Positions 27,667 through 35,845 are shown, numbered from the stretch's first letter. The stretch is 46,288 nt of DNA from a virus (IMGVR_UViG_3300037493_001326:1-46288), one strand, 5' to 3'. Numbers and translations are program-made. The notes: generated by a model not told the origin, from the letters alone.

Positions 27667-27907
27667 CGTTGTGAACGATTTCTCCTGTCTGCAAATTGAC
27701 CGTAATCTCTCCGTACTTTTCCTTGATTTGCTTTTGCACATCACCGTACTCGGTCTCTGCCTGATTGAAGTTAAACATCAGACGTGATCGGTCCGCCTTG
27801 CATCGCTCTTCAAAGATGATGTTTTCTGCAATGTCGTTTTTGAGGTCAAAAACTTTTTGTCTTGTGGAGTCTATCTGTTCTAGCTCTTCCGTTGTTACTG
27901 TTTCCAT
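27659..27907 (-). CDS. Small coiled-coil protein
   Basis: The protein has 82 residues, largely one charged coiled coil (ELEQIDSTRQKVFDLKNDIA, then ERCKADRSRLMFNFNQAETE), ending in a short beta tail (GEITVNLQTGEIVHNGD). It is the first of a tightly packed set leading to the terminase. Function unknown. Confidence 0.65.
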   Translation of the reverse strand: METVTTEELEQIDSTRQKVFDLKNDIAENIIFEERCKADRSRLMFNFNQAETEYGDVQKQIKEKYGEITVNLQTGEIVHNGD

Positions 27908-27925
27908 TTTATTCTATTTTAATTG

Positions 27926-28330
27926 TTAATAAGCCGTCCATACCGTAGACGACAATCTTTTTATTGTAAGGACTTTATTTATTGTAGCTATATATTGTTC
28001 TCCAGTTAAAGTGCAGCCAGACCCTTTTGTTATTGAAACTCTACCAGCTACCGTTAATTGCACTTGCAGTGACCCTCCAATAGGGAATGACGTATCCGTG
28101 CTTCCAGGCAAAAAAAGCTCTTTATCTGAAACAGAAAATGTAATAAATCCACCTAAATTTGAAACCGATGCATTGTAGTTAGCTCTAGTATCTACCACGT
28201 TTCCAGTAGCTCCTGATACATATGTTTGAATGTCAGATGCATAGAAATTTTTTGTTTCTCCATCTGAATTGCTTCCAAGAAATTTTGTGTCAGCAGTTAT
28301 TGTGCCTATAGGGTATGATGATAATTCCAT
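27926..28330 (-). CDS. Virion appendage / tail-fibre-associated protein
   Basis: The protein has 134 residues. The start YPIGTITADTKFLGSNSDGE, then TKNFYASDIQTYV, is a pattern recurrent at the N-termini of tail-fibre-type proteins in Bacteroidota phages. The rest is Gly/Ser/Thr-rich and beta-structured (FITFSVSDKELFLPGSTDTS). The start is fixed by a TACCTTTG box exactly 4 nt upstream. It is adjacent to a large tail fibre gene. Confidence 0.55.
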   Translation of the reverse strand: MELSSYPIGTITADTKFLGSNSDGETKNFYASDIQTYVSGATGNVVDTRANYNASVSNLGGFITFSVSDKELFLPGSTDTSFPIGGSLQVQLTVAGRVSITKGSGCTLTGEQYIATINKVLTIKRLSSTVWTAY

Positions 28331-28333
28331 ATT

Positions 28334-28341
28334 GCAAAGGT
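28334..28341 (-). promoter_or_regulatory. TAnnTTTG box, 4 nt before ATG
   Basis: On the minus strand TACCTTTG-CAAT-ATG. It is one of seven genes here with exactly this spacing. No -33 TTG is visible upstream. Confidence 0.55.
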
Positions 28342-28358
28342 AATGAAATATTGTTTAC

Positions 28359-28643
28359 TTAATATTTTATAACGCCAATTTTATTTAATACAAAATCAAT
28401 TGCTACATTATCATCAGAACCCCAAGTTTCTAAATCAGCATCAGCCATAATGACTGCACCTGATGTAATAATCTTGCCTTCTAATGGAGGAGCAGAAGAT
28501 ATTAAATTTATATTTTCATAAATAACCCAATTTAATGGGACGCTATTTGACCCTAAAATAAAAGAATCTGCCGTAATTTTTATGTAATTGCCAATCCCTT
28601 TAGTAGGAAAATTTATAGGCTTAATTTGTGTGTATGTATTCAT
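28359..28643 (-). CDS. Small structural-type protein of unknown function
   Basis: The protein has 94 residues with a beta-rich pattern (NYIKITADSFILGSNSVPLN, VIYENINLISS) and a C-terminal ETWGSDDNVAIDFVLNKIGV. It follows the large tail fibre by three bases. Hydrophobic content suggests a folded domain rather than a membrane protein. Probably a virion or fibre assembly component; not recognised. Confidence 0.6.
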   Translation of the reverse strand: MNTYTQIKPINFPTKGIGNYIKITADSFILGSNSVPLNWVIYENINLISSAPPLEGKIITSGAVIMADADLETWGSDDNVAIDFVLNKIGVIKY

Positions 28644-28646
28644 TTT

Positions 28647-31600
28647 TTACCAAGTTATTATTTCTGTTGCTAAAACCATTGTTGCTACTATTGTTGCGTG
28701 ACCCCATACACCTTGCGTTGCCCCACTTGTCTGAAGTCCCCATAATTCTACATAATCATTCAAATTTAAAGTCAAATCAGTCGTAGCAAATGGAGTTGCA
28801 TAACTTCCAATTAATGCTGAACAATCTGAATTACACACACTTGCCGCATTTACTCTAATTTGAGTTAATGCTCGTGGTGAATTTACTGAAAAATTATTAT
28901 ATGAGACAGCACCTTTTAAAGAATAGATACTACCTCTTTTTATGTCAATTCTTCGACTTCCAGTATTTGCCATAAAGCCAGTGTTATTTACTTTTACTCC
29001 TGTAATAGGAACTTTTGTATCTGTATTATTTAGAAACAATGTTGTATTTACGGATGTTTGATACATTTGACAAGTCATTGGAATACTTAACCCTGCCATC
29101 TTCTTCCATCCTGTACCATCGCAATATAAAATAGCCGTCTCGCCTTTCCACATAATACGAGTATTCACCCCATCAATCAATTCACTTGCGTTACCTTTGA
29201 TTGTAAAAAATCGAGTTGCACTTGTTGATATTCTAATGCCTATAAACTTATCTGTATTGCCACTTGCAGCAGGTAGTGTAACTATATAATCAGCAGTTGT
29301 TCCGCTTATTAAATGTTGCCGACTAATTGTAGCGGTAGCAGTTGTGGCAATTGCTATTTCAGCCCCTGTTAATGTGCTAAGATAATCACCTGCTGAACCA
29401 CCTCCTCCACTTGCAGAAATAAGACCACCACTAATAGTTACATTAGTTCCTGCGGTAATAATTGAACCATCGGCAGCAAGTATTTGTGCTGATGTGCCTC
29501 CTGTTTTAATCAATGACAATGCCGTTAACGCTGATGAAAAAGTCTTAGCGCCTGCTATTGATTGCGCACCTGTTGTTACTACACCCCTTGCCGTTACCGA
29601 AGCATCGGGAACATTTAAAGTAATGACAGGAGTTGTAGTTCCATTAGCGACTGTACTTGACAAATCAGTACCTGTCGTTCCGATTGTTAAAGCAGCTACT
29701 GACGTAACTGTTCCACCACTTGAAGGACTTGTATTCGTTATAGTAAAGTTTGGATAAGTTCCGCTTACCGAAATACCGGTACTTGCAGTTAATGCAACAA
29801 GTTGGTCAGGTGCTGAATTGGTTATAGTTAATGTTCCACTCGTAGTTATAGGACTGCCCGATATTGTTATTCCCGTTCCTCCCGTTGCTGCAACACTCGT
29901 TACCGTTCCAACACTCCAACTTCTATCAGCACTTAAATCAAACGGAGTACCATTAATAGTCAATTGTCTACTTGTAGGCACATATCCACCTAAAGCAGAC
30001 CCGTAATCAGGAATGTTCAATATTGCACCCACCAAAGTTGCTGTACCTGAAGTTCCCGTAGTAGTAAGACTAAGAGCAGCTTGCTTATTGTTAAATATAT
30101 TCCAATCAGTTGAACTTAAATATCCTGCCTGACTACCACTTGATTGCTGAATTGTAATATTTGGCGTAGACCCACCACTTGAAAATAAAGGCGTTGTAGC
30201 TGTGACACCACCTACTTTAGTATTAAATGTGGACCAATCAGCAGCACTTAAAGCACCCCGATTTGCTGCACTAGCAGTTGGTACGTTTAAAGTAATTACA
30301 GGGGTAGTGGTACCAGTAGCTACTGAACTTGATAAATCTATTCCTGTTGTTCCTAATGTCAGTGCAGATACTGATGTAACCGTACCTGTTGTGCTTGACG
30401 TTCCTGCCCCAATAGCTGTTCTAAATGTAGAAGCGTCTAATGTTGATACGGTATTATCCGCATTTATACGAATAAAAGTAATTGCAGTAGGATTAGTTAA
30501 TTTAACAAAATTTTGTCCAACTGTTGTACTGTCATTTATAGTACTTACAGGAGTGCTTAATGTACCTCCTAATGTTATATTTCCTGTAGAAGTAACAGTT
30601 CCTGATAAACTTAATCCCGAAACCGTTCCTGTACCGCTAACTGATGTAACAGCTGATGTTAAATATGTAGCTGTATCAAGAGAGAAAGCACCTGCTGCTG
30701 TCATTTTAACAAATGGGGTTCCACTTGACCAAGTAGGGTAGTTTGCAACAGCAAATGTACCTAACCCTAATGACGCTCTTCCTGTAGCAACAACTAATCC
30801 AGTTGCACCGCCATCCCATTTATTTCTGTCGGTATACGCCGTATCCCAATTCGTAGAATTATCTGTAATATAAGTTATTGTACCAGTTGTACTTTTTACT
30901 AATCCAGTCCCTGATAAGGCATTTTGCTTCCCGTTAAACGTAGTCCAGTTTGCAGCTGTTAAGTACCCATCTACGGAAGTAGTAGCAGCTGCCATTGAGA
31001 TTGCCCCTGTTCCACTATTGTAACTTACTGGAGCTGTTCCACTTAAAGAAGATAGTTGTATAGGAGTATACCCTAATACTGTAGATATAGATGCTGTTTT
31101 CCATTGGTTGCTACCAAAATAATACAGTACATCATTAGTAGAAGGTGCTGTAGCTTGTACATTATGTAGTTCATCTAACTCATACCCATTTTGAATTCTT
31201 ACATACATTCTACCTGCTACACCAGGACTTGCTGTTGTAACTACTCCTAGATATACAAGGTGATTAGGAGCATAAGGTTTTACATTTGTTATAGTACCAG
31301 CAGTTGCCCCAAGATATATAGGATTCCCATCAGCAAAGGTTGATGTTGGAAGAATGCTTAAACCATCCAACAGCCCTTGCATCATTATAAGTCCTTTTTG
31401 TCCTGCTGCAATAGATGCAGACAATACTAACCCTACTGTCTGAGCAGATGTTGCATCAGTTGTATTGTAAGCTCTCCTAACAGTCATTCTATCTCCTGCA
31501 CCACCAAAAGCATAAACAGGCATACCTTTAGTTATTGTAACAGAATCATCATTAGTAACATAAGCAATTAATGAATTAGGTGATACACCTATACATTGGA

Positions 31601-32516
31601 ATACATTTGTTGTAGAATTATATACACAAATCATCTCCCCACCTGCTATTACATCTCCTCCAAGTAAAGGCCCATCATTATTTCTGTATAATTGTATTGC
31701 CCCTTGAGCATTTATATTTAATGTAGCATTTGTAGTATTACCAATAGCAAATCTTATAAGATAAGCATCTCCATCAGCATAAGCAGGAGCTCCTGCTATA
31801 GTTACAGTATATGTATCAGTTCCTGATGTAGTACCATGTAGTAGTCCTCCTCCCCCTCCTGTTGCACTTAATGTTACACCACTTAAACTTAGCCCTGATC
31901 CTATAGCTATCTCTTCCATTATCCCTATCCCAGCGGTGCTTCTACCGACAAGTTTCCCGGTTGACATTGATGTAGTAATAGTCCCTGTCCCTGTTATTGG
32001 GCCCCCAGATATAAGCCCTGCAGTTGCTACAGACGTAACAGCAGTTGTTATATACGATGGAGTAAAATACTCTAATGCAGTTGCGCCTGAGTTTACTCTA
32101 ATTAATTGATTAGATGTACCTAAAGCTGATAACCCAGTACCACCTCTAGAGGTGCTTAATTGCCCTGTCCATCCTAATGTCAAAGACGTGGCAGCTAGCA
32201 AAGATGTAGCAGAAGCACCGCCTAGAGTTAACGTAACATTTGTATCATTAACTCTTGTCAAAGCGGCAGGGGATAAAGTAAGCCCACTGTCCTTTATAAG
32301 TTTACCTGTAGTCCCGTCAAAAAAAACAACACAATTATTAACAGAAGATGAAGGGCCAACAACATCTCCCGTTCCACCACCTACAAGGTTACCACCTACG
32401 GTAGTCCCGTCACCTATATACAATTTCTTGGTGTCGGTAGTCCATAATGGTTCTCCCGACTCCGGTGTAATAGTTATCCTATCTGAGTTAAGCCCTCTTC
32501 TTAATTTTATAGCCAT
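28647..32516 (-). CDS. Large tail fibre with tropism-determinant-like N-terminus
   Basis: The protein has 1289 residues. Residues 1-50 (AIKLRRGLNSDRITITPESG, then EPLWTTDTKKLYIGDGTTVG) match the pattern of the N-terminal domain of phage major tropism determinants. Long Gly/Ser/Thr-rich repeats follow (GTVTSVAALTIGTTGTDLSS, TTTPVITLNVP, ADWSTFN), typical of trimeric beta-helical shafts. A globular insertion lies at about 250-460 (GMPVYAFGGAG, YLGVVTTASPGVAGRMYVRI). The C-terminal 200 residues, without repeats (from about QHLISGTTADYIVTLPAASG), are the likely receptor-facing head. No intramolecular chaperone motif was recognised. Confidence 0.8.
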   Translation of the reverse strand: MAIKLRRGLNSDRITITPESGEPLWTTDTKKLYIGDGTTVGGNLVGGGTGDVVGPSSSVNNCVVFFDGTTGKLIKDSGLTLSPAALTRVNDTNVTLTLGGASATSLLAATSLTLGWTGQLSTSRGGTGLSALGTSNQLIRVNSGATALEYFTPSYITTAVTSVATAGLISGGPITGTGTITTSMSTGKLVGRSTAGIGIMEEIAIGSGLSLSGVTLSATGGGGGLLHGTTSGTDTYTVTIAGAPAYADGDAYLIRFAIGNTTNATLNINAQGAIQLYRNNDGPLLGGDVIAGGEMICVYNSTTNVFQCIGVSPNSLIAYVTNDDSVTITKGMPVYAFGGAGDRMTVRRAYNTTDATSAQTVGLVLSASIAAGQKGLIMMQGLLDGLSILPTSTFADGNPIYLGATAGTITNVKPYAPNHLVYLGVVTTASPGVAGRMYVRIQNGYELDELHNVQATAPSTNDVLYYFGSNQWKTASISTVLGYTPIQLSSLSGTAPVSYNSGTGAISMAAATTSVDGYLTAANWTTFNGKQNALSGTGLVKSTTGTITYITDNSTNWDTAYTDRNKWDGGATGLVVATGRASLGLGTFAVANYPTWSSGTPFVKMTAAGAFSLDTATYLTSAVTSVSGTGTVSGLSLSGTVTSTGNITLGGTLSTPVSTINDSTTVGQNFVKLTNPTAITFIRINADNTVSTLDASTFRTAIGAGTSSTTGTVTSVSALTLGTTGIDLSSSVATGTTTPVITLNVPTASAANRGALSAADWSTFNTKVGGVTATTPLFSSGGSTPNITIQQSSGSQAGYLSSTDWNIFNNKQAALSLTTTGTSGTATLVGAILNIPDYGSALGGYVPTSRQLTINGTPFDLSADRSWSVGTVTSVAATGGTGITISGSPITTSGTLTITNSAPDQLVALTASTGISVSGTYPNFTITNTSPSSGGTVTSVAALTIGTTGTDLSSTVANGTTTPVITLNVPDASVTARGVVTTGAQSIAGAKTFSSALTALSLIKTGGTSAQILAADGSIITAGTNVTISGGLISASGGGGSAGDYLSTLTGAEIAIATTATATISRQHLISGTTADYIVTLPAASGNTDKFIGIRISTSATRFFTIKGNASELIDGVNTRIMWKGETAILYCDGTGWKKMAGLSIPMTCQMYQTSVNTTLFLNNTDTKVPITGVKVNNTGFMANTGSRRIDIKRGSIYSLKGAVSYNNFSVNSPRALTQIRVNAASVCNSDCSALIGSYATPFATTDLTLNLNDYVELWGLQTSGATQGVWGHATIVATMVLATEIITW

Positions 32517-32735
32517 TTACACGAATGATCCTGCGTCTATCAACACAGAGTTTGTAGGTACTAAAAAAGTCCCTCCGTCGATAAGCACATTGCTATTCGT
32601 TGAGGAACCGGTTATATCGATATTTTCGCATCCGTCTCCGCAGTTAACCAAGCTCTGCCCGTTGATTGTCTTCAGGTTGATGTTTTTAGGCACCTTGAGT
32701 TTATTGATTACTGAAAGATTTACGAATGTGTCCAC
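32517..32735 (-). CDS. Small fibre-associated protein (GTG start)
   Basis: The protein has 72 residues from GTG 32735. The start is chosen because TATCTTTG-CGGT-GTG repeats the box plus 4-nt spacing seen at other starts; an upstream ATG would lie inside the promoter box. The chain is short and beta-like with Asn/Gly turns (INLKTINGQSLVNCGDGCEN), and two related short segments, NVLIDGGTF and SVLIDAGSF, form a small direct repeat. Its stop abuts the tail fibre ATG, so it is probably a small virion or fibre-attachment protein. Confidence 0.6.
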   Translation of the reverse strand: MDTFVNLSVINKLKVPKNINLKTINGQSLVNCGDGCENIDITGSSTNSNVLIDGGTFLVPTNSVLIDAGSFV

Positions 32736-32739
32736 ACCG

Positions 32740-32747
32740 CAAAGATA
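32740..32747 (-). promoter_or_regulatory. TAnnTTTG box, 4 nt before a GTG start
   Basis: On the minus strand TATCTTTG-CGGT-GTG. It would drive the small fibre-associated gene and the 3.9-kb tail fibre. A second partial match (TAATATTTG) lies just upstream, overlapping the stop of the preceding small gene. Confidence 0.55.
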
Positions 32748-32753
32748 CAAATA

Positions 32754-32906
32754 TTACTGCTCAGTAGGTGATGCCGGTAAATCTTTTGACGGCCTAGACG
32801 CAAATCGCTCTGCCACCGTGCCTCCTATGGCGACTATGCATATTATCTCAAGGCTGCCGGAAAGAGTTGGGTCAACTATCGGCGACATCAAAAACTTTGT
32901 GCACAT
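32754..32906 (-). CDS. Possible small one-TM membrane protein
   Basis: A frame of 50 residues from ATG 32906, 18 bases after the spanin stop. It has one hydrophobic stretch (SLEIICIVAIGGTVAERF) and a Pro/Ser-rich tail ending SPTEQ. An extended reading of the frame upstream overlaps the spanin and is unlikely. It could be an accessory holin or antiholin, but it may also be non-coding; evidence is only the compact position and the membrane segment. Confidence 0.4.
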   Translation of the reverse strand: MCTKFLMSPIVDPTLSGSLEIICIVAIGGTVAERFASRPSKDLPASPTEQ

Positions 32907-32926
32907 ACAAATGGTACATATGTACC

Positions 32927-33403
32927 CTATAATCCTTTTATGAGAAACCTTCCCTTGCTCGCTAAATACCATCTTCCTACGATAAAAATTATTATTAACA
33001 TATTGATTCCAAGCAAGTACCAGCACCATTTAGGCACCTTGTTCTTGACAATCTCCTTATACTCAACATGGGACACGATCTTTTCGTGCACCTGCTCTTG
33101 CCTTGATGTTGTGTCTGCGTCCTTTTTTACTATCGTCTTTATCTTGCCGTGGTCGTTAAACACATTGACCATAACCCCGTCGGCCTTAATGGTCTGGCTG
33201 AACGCCTTTAGTATGCCTGCACTGTCGCACGGGCTGTCAACATATGACGTATCGTGAAACTCCTTGCTTATGATTCTGTCACGCATAAACGTGTCCTTCA
33301 CAATCATAGTGTCGTGAACGTATTCTTTGTATGATGCTACCTTTCGTAGTTTACAACTAAACAAAAGCGGCACCAGTGCCAGGATGATTATCGTCTTTTT
33401 CAT
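32927..33403 (-). CDS. Unimolecular spanin (lysis, outer-membrane stage)
   Basis: The protein has 158 residues. It begins with a lipoprotein signal, MKKTIIILALVPLLFSC, with Cys17 as the likely lipidation site (lipobox LFSC). A charged, coiled periplasmic region follows, and the C-terminus has one transmembrane segment (WCWYLLGINMLIIIFIVGRW) with a basic tail. Outer-membrane lipid anchor at the N-terminus plus inner-membrane helix at the C-terminus is the topology of u-spanins such as T1 gp11, which fuse the two membranes at the end of lysis. It overlaps the holin-like gene by 47 bases. Confidence 0.75.
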   Translation of the reverse strand: MKKTIIILALVPLLFSCKLRKVASYKEYVHDTMIVKDTFMRDRIISKEFHDTSYVDSPCDSAGILKAFSQTIKADGVMVNVFNDHGKIKTIVKKDADTTSRQEQVHEKIVSHVEYKEIVKNKVPKWCWYLLGINMLIIIFIVGRWYLASKGRFLIKGL

Positions 33404-33569
33404 TTCTTTCTTTTATCATTATCACCCACTTATGGATAGAGTACCCTATAGTGATTATCAATAATATTATCTTCAATACAGTGTCAATATCTGTCATACC
33501 TATAGCTGCCATTGCTGCGTTTAATACCCACAGCAATAAGTAATCGTGATGATTCTCAATGTTTACCAT
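33357..33569 (-). CDS. Holin-like membrane protein
   Basis: The protein has 70 residues with two hydrophobic segments (YLLLWVLNAAMAAIGM, about 10-25, and VLKIILLIITIGYSIHKWVI, about 31-50) and a charged, hydrophilic C-terminus (KERNEKDD). Size and topology fit a small holin that times release of the endolysin. Its last 47 bases overlap the start of the spanin, giving a holin-spanin pair, while the endolysin is encoded about 3 kb upstream. The start overlaps the stop of the upstream gene. Confidence 0.6.
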   Translation of the reverse strand: MVNIENHHDYLLLWVLNAAMAAIGMTDIDTVLKIILLIITIGYSIHKWVIMIKERNEKDDNHPGTGAAFV

Positions 33570-34090
33570 AAACCAAGTACATTTACATAATTATAAATGT
33601 CAGTTACTTTAACTACCTGTATTGGCAGAGTAGCCCCACTTGCCGCACCCTTAAATACAACAGAATCACCGCCTGCAGTTAATACAGTTATTGATGCATC
33701 AGTACTGCTTGCGAGACCTAAATAAATAGAGCACGGTTGAGCGTATGAAAATATTTCATTACTAATAGCTATAGTAGGTGTTGATCCAGTATACCCAGAA
33801 CCTCCGCTTACTATTGTTAATGAATTAATTGATCCATCTGCAGCTAAATTTGCTGTTATAATAGCCCCAGTACCAGAGCCGCCGGTTACTTTTATGTCTG
33901 GAGGCTGAGTATACCCAGATCCCTTGTAAGTGGAACTCAACGATATAGCTGTTATTACACCGCTACCGTTTAATGTCCATGTAGAATCTGTTCCAACTGC
34001 AGATGTATTTGTAACCCCAGGAGGGGCTATAAAATTAGCAGAAGCCGTTATGGTTTTTGCTCTTGAATATTGTAATTTTTGATATGGCAT
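33563..34090 (-). CDS. Virion protein with GSGY beta repeats
   Basis: The protein has 175 residues. Residues about 35-110 hold repeats of the type YKGSGYTQPPDIKVTGGSGT and VSGGSGYTGSTPTIAIS, common in phage tail and fibre proteins. The C-terminal 60 residues are beta-like (SIYLGLASSTDASITVLTAG, VFKGAASG). The same repeat type is inserted in the connector protein ending at 16979. The start is fixed by a TATCTTTG box 4 nt before the ATG. Likely a surface or fibre component. Confidence 0.6.
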   Translation of the reverse strand: MPYQKLQYSRAKTITASANFIAPPGVTNTSAVGTDSTWTLNGSGVITAISLSSTYKGSGYTQPPDIKVTGGSGTGAIITANLAADGSINSLTIVSGGSGYTGSTPTIAISNEIFSYAQPCSIYLGLASSTDASITVLTAGGDSVVFKGAASGATLPIQVVKVTDIYNYVNVLGLW

Positions 34091-34094
34091 ATTG

Positions 34095-34102
34095 CAAAGA
34101 TA
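34095..34102 (-). promoter_or_regulatory. TAnnTTTG box, 4 nt before ATG
   Basis: On the minus strand TATCTTTG-CAAT-ATG(34090), directly after the stop of the upstream small basic protein. It probably drives the GSGY protein and the holin/spanin pair. Confidence 0.55.
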
Positions 34103-34384
34103 TTATTTTTTCTTCGAACCTCGTGCACGACGGTCGCCGGCAGAGTCATTTTTACTGCCACGATTAGCCGAAGCCTTCTTGTAGCCTGTGATTACGCCGT
34201 TATGGTGTGCAGCATCTTTACCGTCACCATTCCCGTAAGTGCCGTGCTGACGGTTATATTTATTCAATTCTACACGCTTTGCTACCTGATCAGGAGACTT
34301 CTGATACTCCTTTTGGTAGTCCTGGTGCTTCTTCCGGGCCTCCGGGTTGTCCCTGTAATACTTCGCCGTTCGTCCTAGTGCCAT
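34103..34384 (-). CDS. Small basic conserved phage protein
   Basis: The protein has 93 residues, strongly basic: ALGRTAKYYRDNPEARKKHQ, then DYQKEYQKSPDQVAKRVELN and a Gly/Asn turn (HGTYGNGDGKDAAHHNG), ending in a Lys/Arg-rich tail. I recall similar small proteins in phages of Bacteroidota and marine bacteria but no proven function. The N-terminal coding bases overlap the 3' end of the preceding gene by 95 bases. It may bind DNA or RNA. Confidence 0.65.
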   Translation of the reverse strand: MALGRTAKYYRDNPEARKKHQDYQKEYQKSPDQVAKRVELNKYNRQHGTYGNGDGKDAAHHNGVITGYKKASANRGSKNDSAGDRRARGSKKK

Positions 34385-34526
34385 TAATAGGGAATTTTTT
34401 GTTTAACATCTCTCTCCTACGCTTACACGGGAGACAATCCTTCTTTGCAAACCGTGACAAACCAGTCACGGTTATAACATTTGCGACAACGTCGCCTAAG
34501 CCGGTTATTTTTTCTTCTTGTTCCAC
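34290..34526 (-). CDS. Small Cys-containing phage protein (GTG start)
   Basis: The protein has 78 residues from GTG 34526. Residues 9-48 (GLGDVVANVITVTGLSRFAK, then CLPCKRRREMLNKKFPING) match the GLGDxxAxxTxxxGI...C.C..RRExLNxxFP pattern common to a small phage protein family; the CxxC pair could hold a metal. The last 30 residues overlap the start of the next gene in another frame and are Gly/Pro-rich, so the conserved core ends near residue 50. Function unknown. Confidence 0.6.
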   Translation of the reverse strand: MEQEEKITGLGDVVANVITVTGLSRFAKKDCLPCKRRREMLNKKFPINGTRTNGEVLQGQPGGPEEAPGLPKGVSEVS

Positions 34527-34642
34527 ATCATAGACTCTTTCTTCTCAACCTTAGGACCTTCCTTCTTCTCGTGCTTGGCCTTTGCAGCCATAGATGTGTA
34601 CTTTTCTTTTCCTCCGTATTCGGAGATCGTTTTCTTTTTCAT
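34505..34642 (-). CDS. Tiny Lys-rich protein (45 residues)
   Basis: ATG 34642 to TAA 34505, 45 residues, about 38% Lys (MKKKTISEYGGKEKYTSMAA to MMWNKKKK). Composition resembles small basic virion or nucleic-acid-binding proteins. It overlaps the next gene by 22 bases and follows the previous small gene by one base, so it is part of a tight run. Function unknown. Confidence 0.55.
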   Translation of the reverse strand: MKKKTISEYGGKEKYTSMAAKAKHEKKEGPKVEKKESMMWNKKKK

Positions 34643-34643
34643 G

Positions 34644-34793
34644 TTATTTTTTTGTTTTTTTATGAGCACTGTCTTTCATTGTCTTGCCATTAGGCATTAC
34701 GTGAGTTCCTACATTCCCTTTCAGAAACTTCATAGGACCGTCTAATGATTTCTTAGACTCAAATTTTTTTGCTTTTTCGATTACTTTTTTCAT
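34644..34793 (-). CDS. Tiny Lys-rich protein (49 residues)
   Basis: ATG 34793 to TAA 34644, 49 residues (KKVIEKAKKFESKKSLDGPM, then THVMPNGKTMKDSAHKKTKK). The start overlaps the stop of the 96-residue gene as TAATG, which supports translation. The MPNGKTMKDSAHK stretch is a recognisable motif type in small phage proteins. Function unknown; perhaps virion-associated like its neighbours. Confidence 0.6.
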   Translation of the reverse strand: MKKVIEKAKKFESKKSLDGPMKFLKGNVGTHVMPNGKTMKDSAHKKTKK

Positions 34794-35083
34794 TAATATT
34801 TACCTTGTCTGTTTTTAGGATTACTTGTTGTTGGGCCACCCTCCCCCTTCCAAAGATGTTTACAAGACCAATAACGTGGAGTCAGCTTATCATTAGCCGT
34901 GTCACAACTATGTCTTGCCTTGAAACTCTTACGAGCCGCAGCTGAATAGTTATTCCCGTATCCCTTGGCTCCGAAGTGCAGAAGTTTTTCTTCACCGCCG
35001 GAGCAGCCCTTGACCATCATCTTCTTGCCGGCCCTGTCAGATGACACAGGTCTGTTGCATTTCATTTTAGTCTTGTCTGCCAC
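34793..35083 (-). CDS. Conserved Cys/basic phage protein
   Basis: The protein has 96 residues: KMKCNRPVSSDRAGKKMMVK, then CSGGEEKLLHFGAKGYGNNY and FKARHSCDTANDKLTPRYWS followed by CKHLW. This KxCN...KxxVKxCxGGxEKLxxFG...RxSFxARHxCxxAxDKxTxRYWxCKxLW pattern is widespread in tailed phages, next to structural genes. Four Cys and several His suggest metal binding. Function is not established in my knowledge. Confidence 0.7.
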   Translation of the reverse strand: MADKTKMKCNRPVSSDRAGKKMMVKGCSGGEEKLLHFGAKGYGNNYSAAARKSFKARHSCDTANDKLTPRYWSCKHLWKGEGGPTTSNPKNRQGKY

Positions 35084-35407
35084 TTATTTTTTTCTTAACA
35101 CTTTATCTTTACCTTCAGAAAAACCTGCGTTGTAAGAATCAGATAGCCCTACAGCTCGATACCCTTTTTCAAATTTACCACCAATATGCCCCTTGCCTTC
35201 TGGATTTTTTGCTACTTCATCTTTTGCACTTAAATACCCTTTTTTATATGAAGAGGAATCCTCTTTTGTATAGCTTCCTTTCTTATATGTATAACTAGGC
35301 ACATCTGATTTAAAAGAAATTTCTTTTAATGAAGGATGTGTTGTTCTTAATTTGTCAACTGGCGTGACTGATAAAGGGTAATCTCTACCCGTAATTTTAT
35401 TTCCCAT
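35084..35407 (-). CDS. Small protein of unknown function, Tyr/Gly/Lys-rich
   Basis: The protein has 107 residues, Lys-, Ser- and Gly-rich. It has two related segments, SSYKKGYLSAKDEVAK (about 52-67) and DSYNAGFSEGKDKVLR (about 90-105), both of form SY..G...GKD.V, suggesting a short duplication. No membrane segment. It is separated by only a base or so from its neighbours. Function unknown. Confidence 0.55.
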   Translation of the reverse strand: MGNKITGRDYPLSVTPVDKLRTTHPSLKEISFKSDVPSYTYKKGSYTKEDSSSYKKGYLSAKDEVAKNPEGKGHIGGKFEKGYRAVGLSDSYNAGFSEGKDKVLRKK

Positions 35408-35410
35408 TTT

Positions 35411-35713
35411 TTATTTTTTTCTTCTTGATGTTCCAAAATACCCTGACACAGCACCAATGATCCCGCCTGTTACAGCACCAACAGCCTTACTGTTTATTGA
35501 TCTGACATTGTCCTTTGGGTTATTAACCACAATTGTTTTATCGTCACTTTTGTTTGAAGGTACACCTGCAAAACCTGTCGCAGCCCCTACCACACCGCCT
35601 ACGGCTGCGTTAGTAATTCGTCTCTTGTTGTATTTGAAATCGCTTTCGGCTAATGGTGTACTCTTGCGTACCTCGCTTGAATCTGAATTAGATGCACTGC
35701 TTAAATTTATCAT
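35411..35713 (-). CDS. Gly-zipper membrane-type protein with STPLA N-terminal tag
   Basis: The protein has 100 residues. Two Gly/Ala-rich hydrophobic segments ([17 protein letters not shown], about 36-52, and [18 protein letters not shown], about 77-94) look like glycine-zipper helices. The N-terminus [17 protein letters not shown] matches the N-terminus of the 71-residue protein two genes upstream ([18 protein letters not shown]). It might act in membrane penetration or in the virion. Its ATG overlaps the preceding stop as ATGA. Confidence 0.6.
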   Translation of the reverse strand: MINLSSASNSDSSEVRKSTPLAESDFKYNKRRITNAAVGGVVGAATGFAGVPSNKSDDKTIVVNNPKDNVRSINSKAVGAVTGGIIGAVSGYFGTSRRKK

Positions 35714-35841
35714 TTTTTCTTTGTTTTACCGGCCTTTGATAATGCTATTGCTATCGCCTGCTTAGGCTTCATGCCAGACTTTATCTCTGTCCTAATGTTT
35801 TGACTAATTACCTTTTGCGAACTACCCTTCTTTAATGGCAT
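35710..35841 (-). CDS. Tiny [13 protein letters not shown]-type protein (43 residues)
   Basis: ATG 35841 to TGA 35710, 43 residues. The sequence [20 protein letters not shown], then [17 protein letters not shown], matches a small widespread phage/mobile-element family with the pattern KKGxSxxxISxNIxxEIxxGKPxxQAxAIAxxxA. The stop overlaps the ATG of the next gene as ATGA. Function is unknown in that family to my knowledge. Confidence 0.75.
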   Translation of the reverse strand: MPLKKGSSQKVISQNIRTEIKSGMKPKQAIAIALSKAGKTKKK

Positions 35842-35845
35842 AGTG

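Noticed and set aside
27667-27744. Upstream ATG extension of the 71-residue protein
   Set aside because: The extra 26 codons lie fully inside the preceding gene in another frame and are Ser/Arg/Lys-rich noise; the GTG overlap start is better placed.
30202-32943. Long plus-strand open frames over the tail fibre gene
   Set aside because: They are Val/Pro/Thr-rich mirror images of the Gly/Thr/Ser repeats on the minus strand and have no start signals or family features.
32907-33029. N-terminal extension of the small membrane frame after the spanin
   Set aside because: It would overlap the spanin's transmembrane-coding end in another frame with no support.
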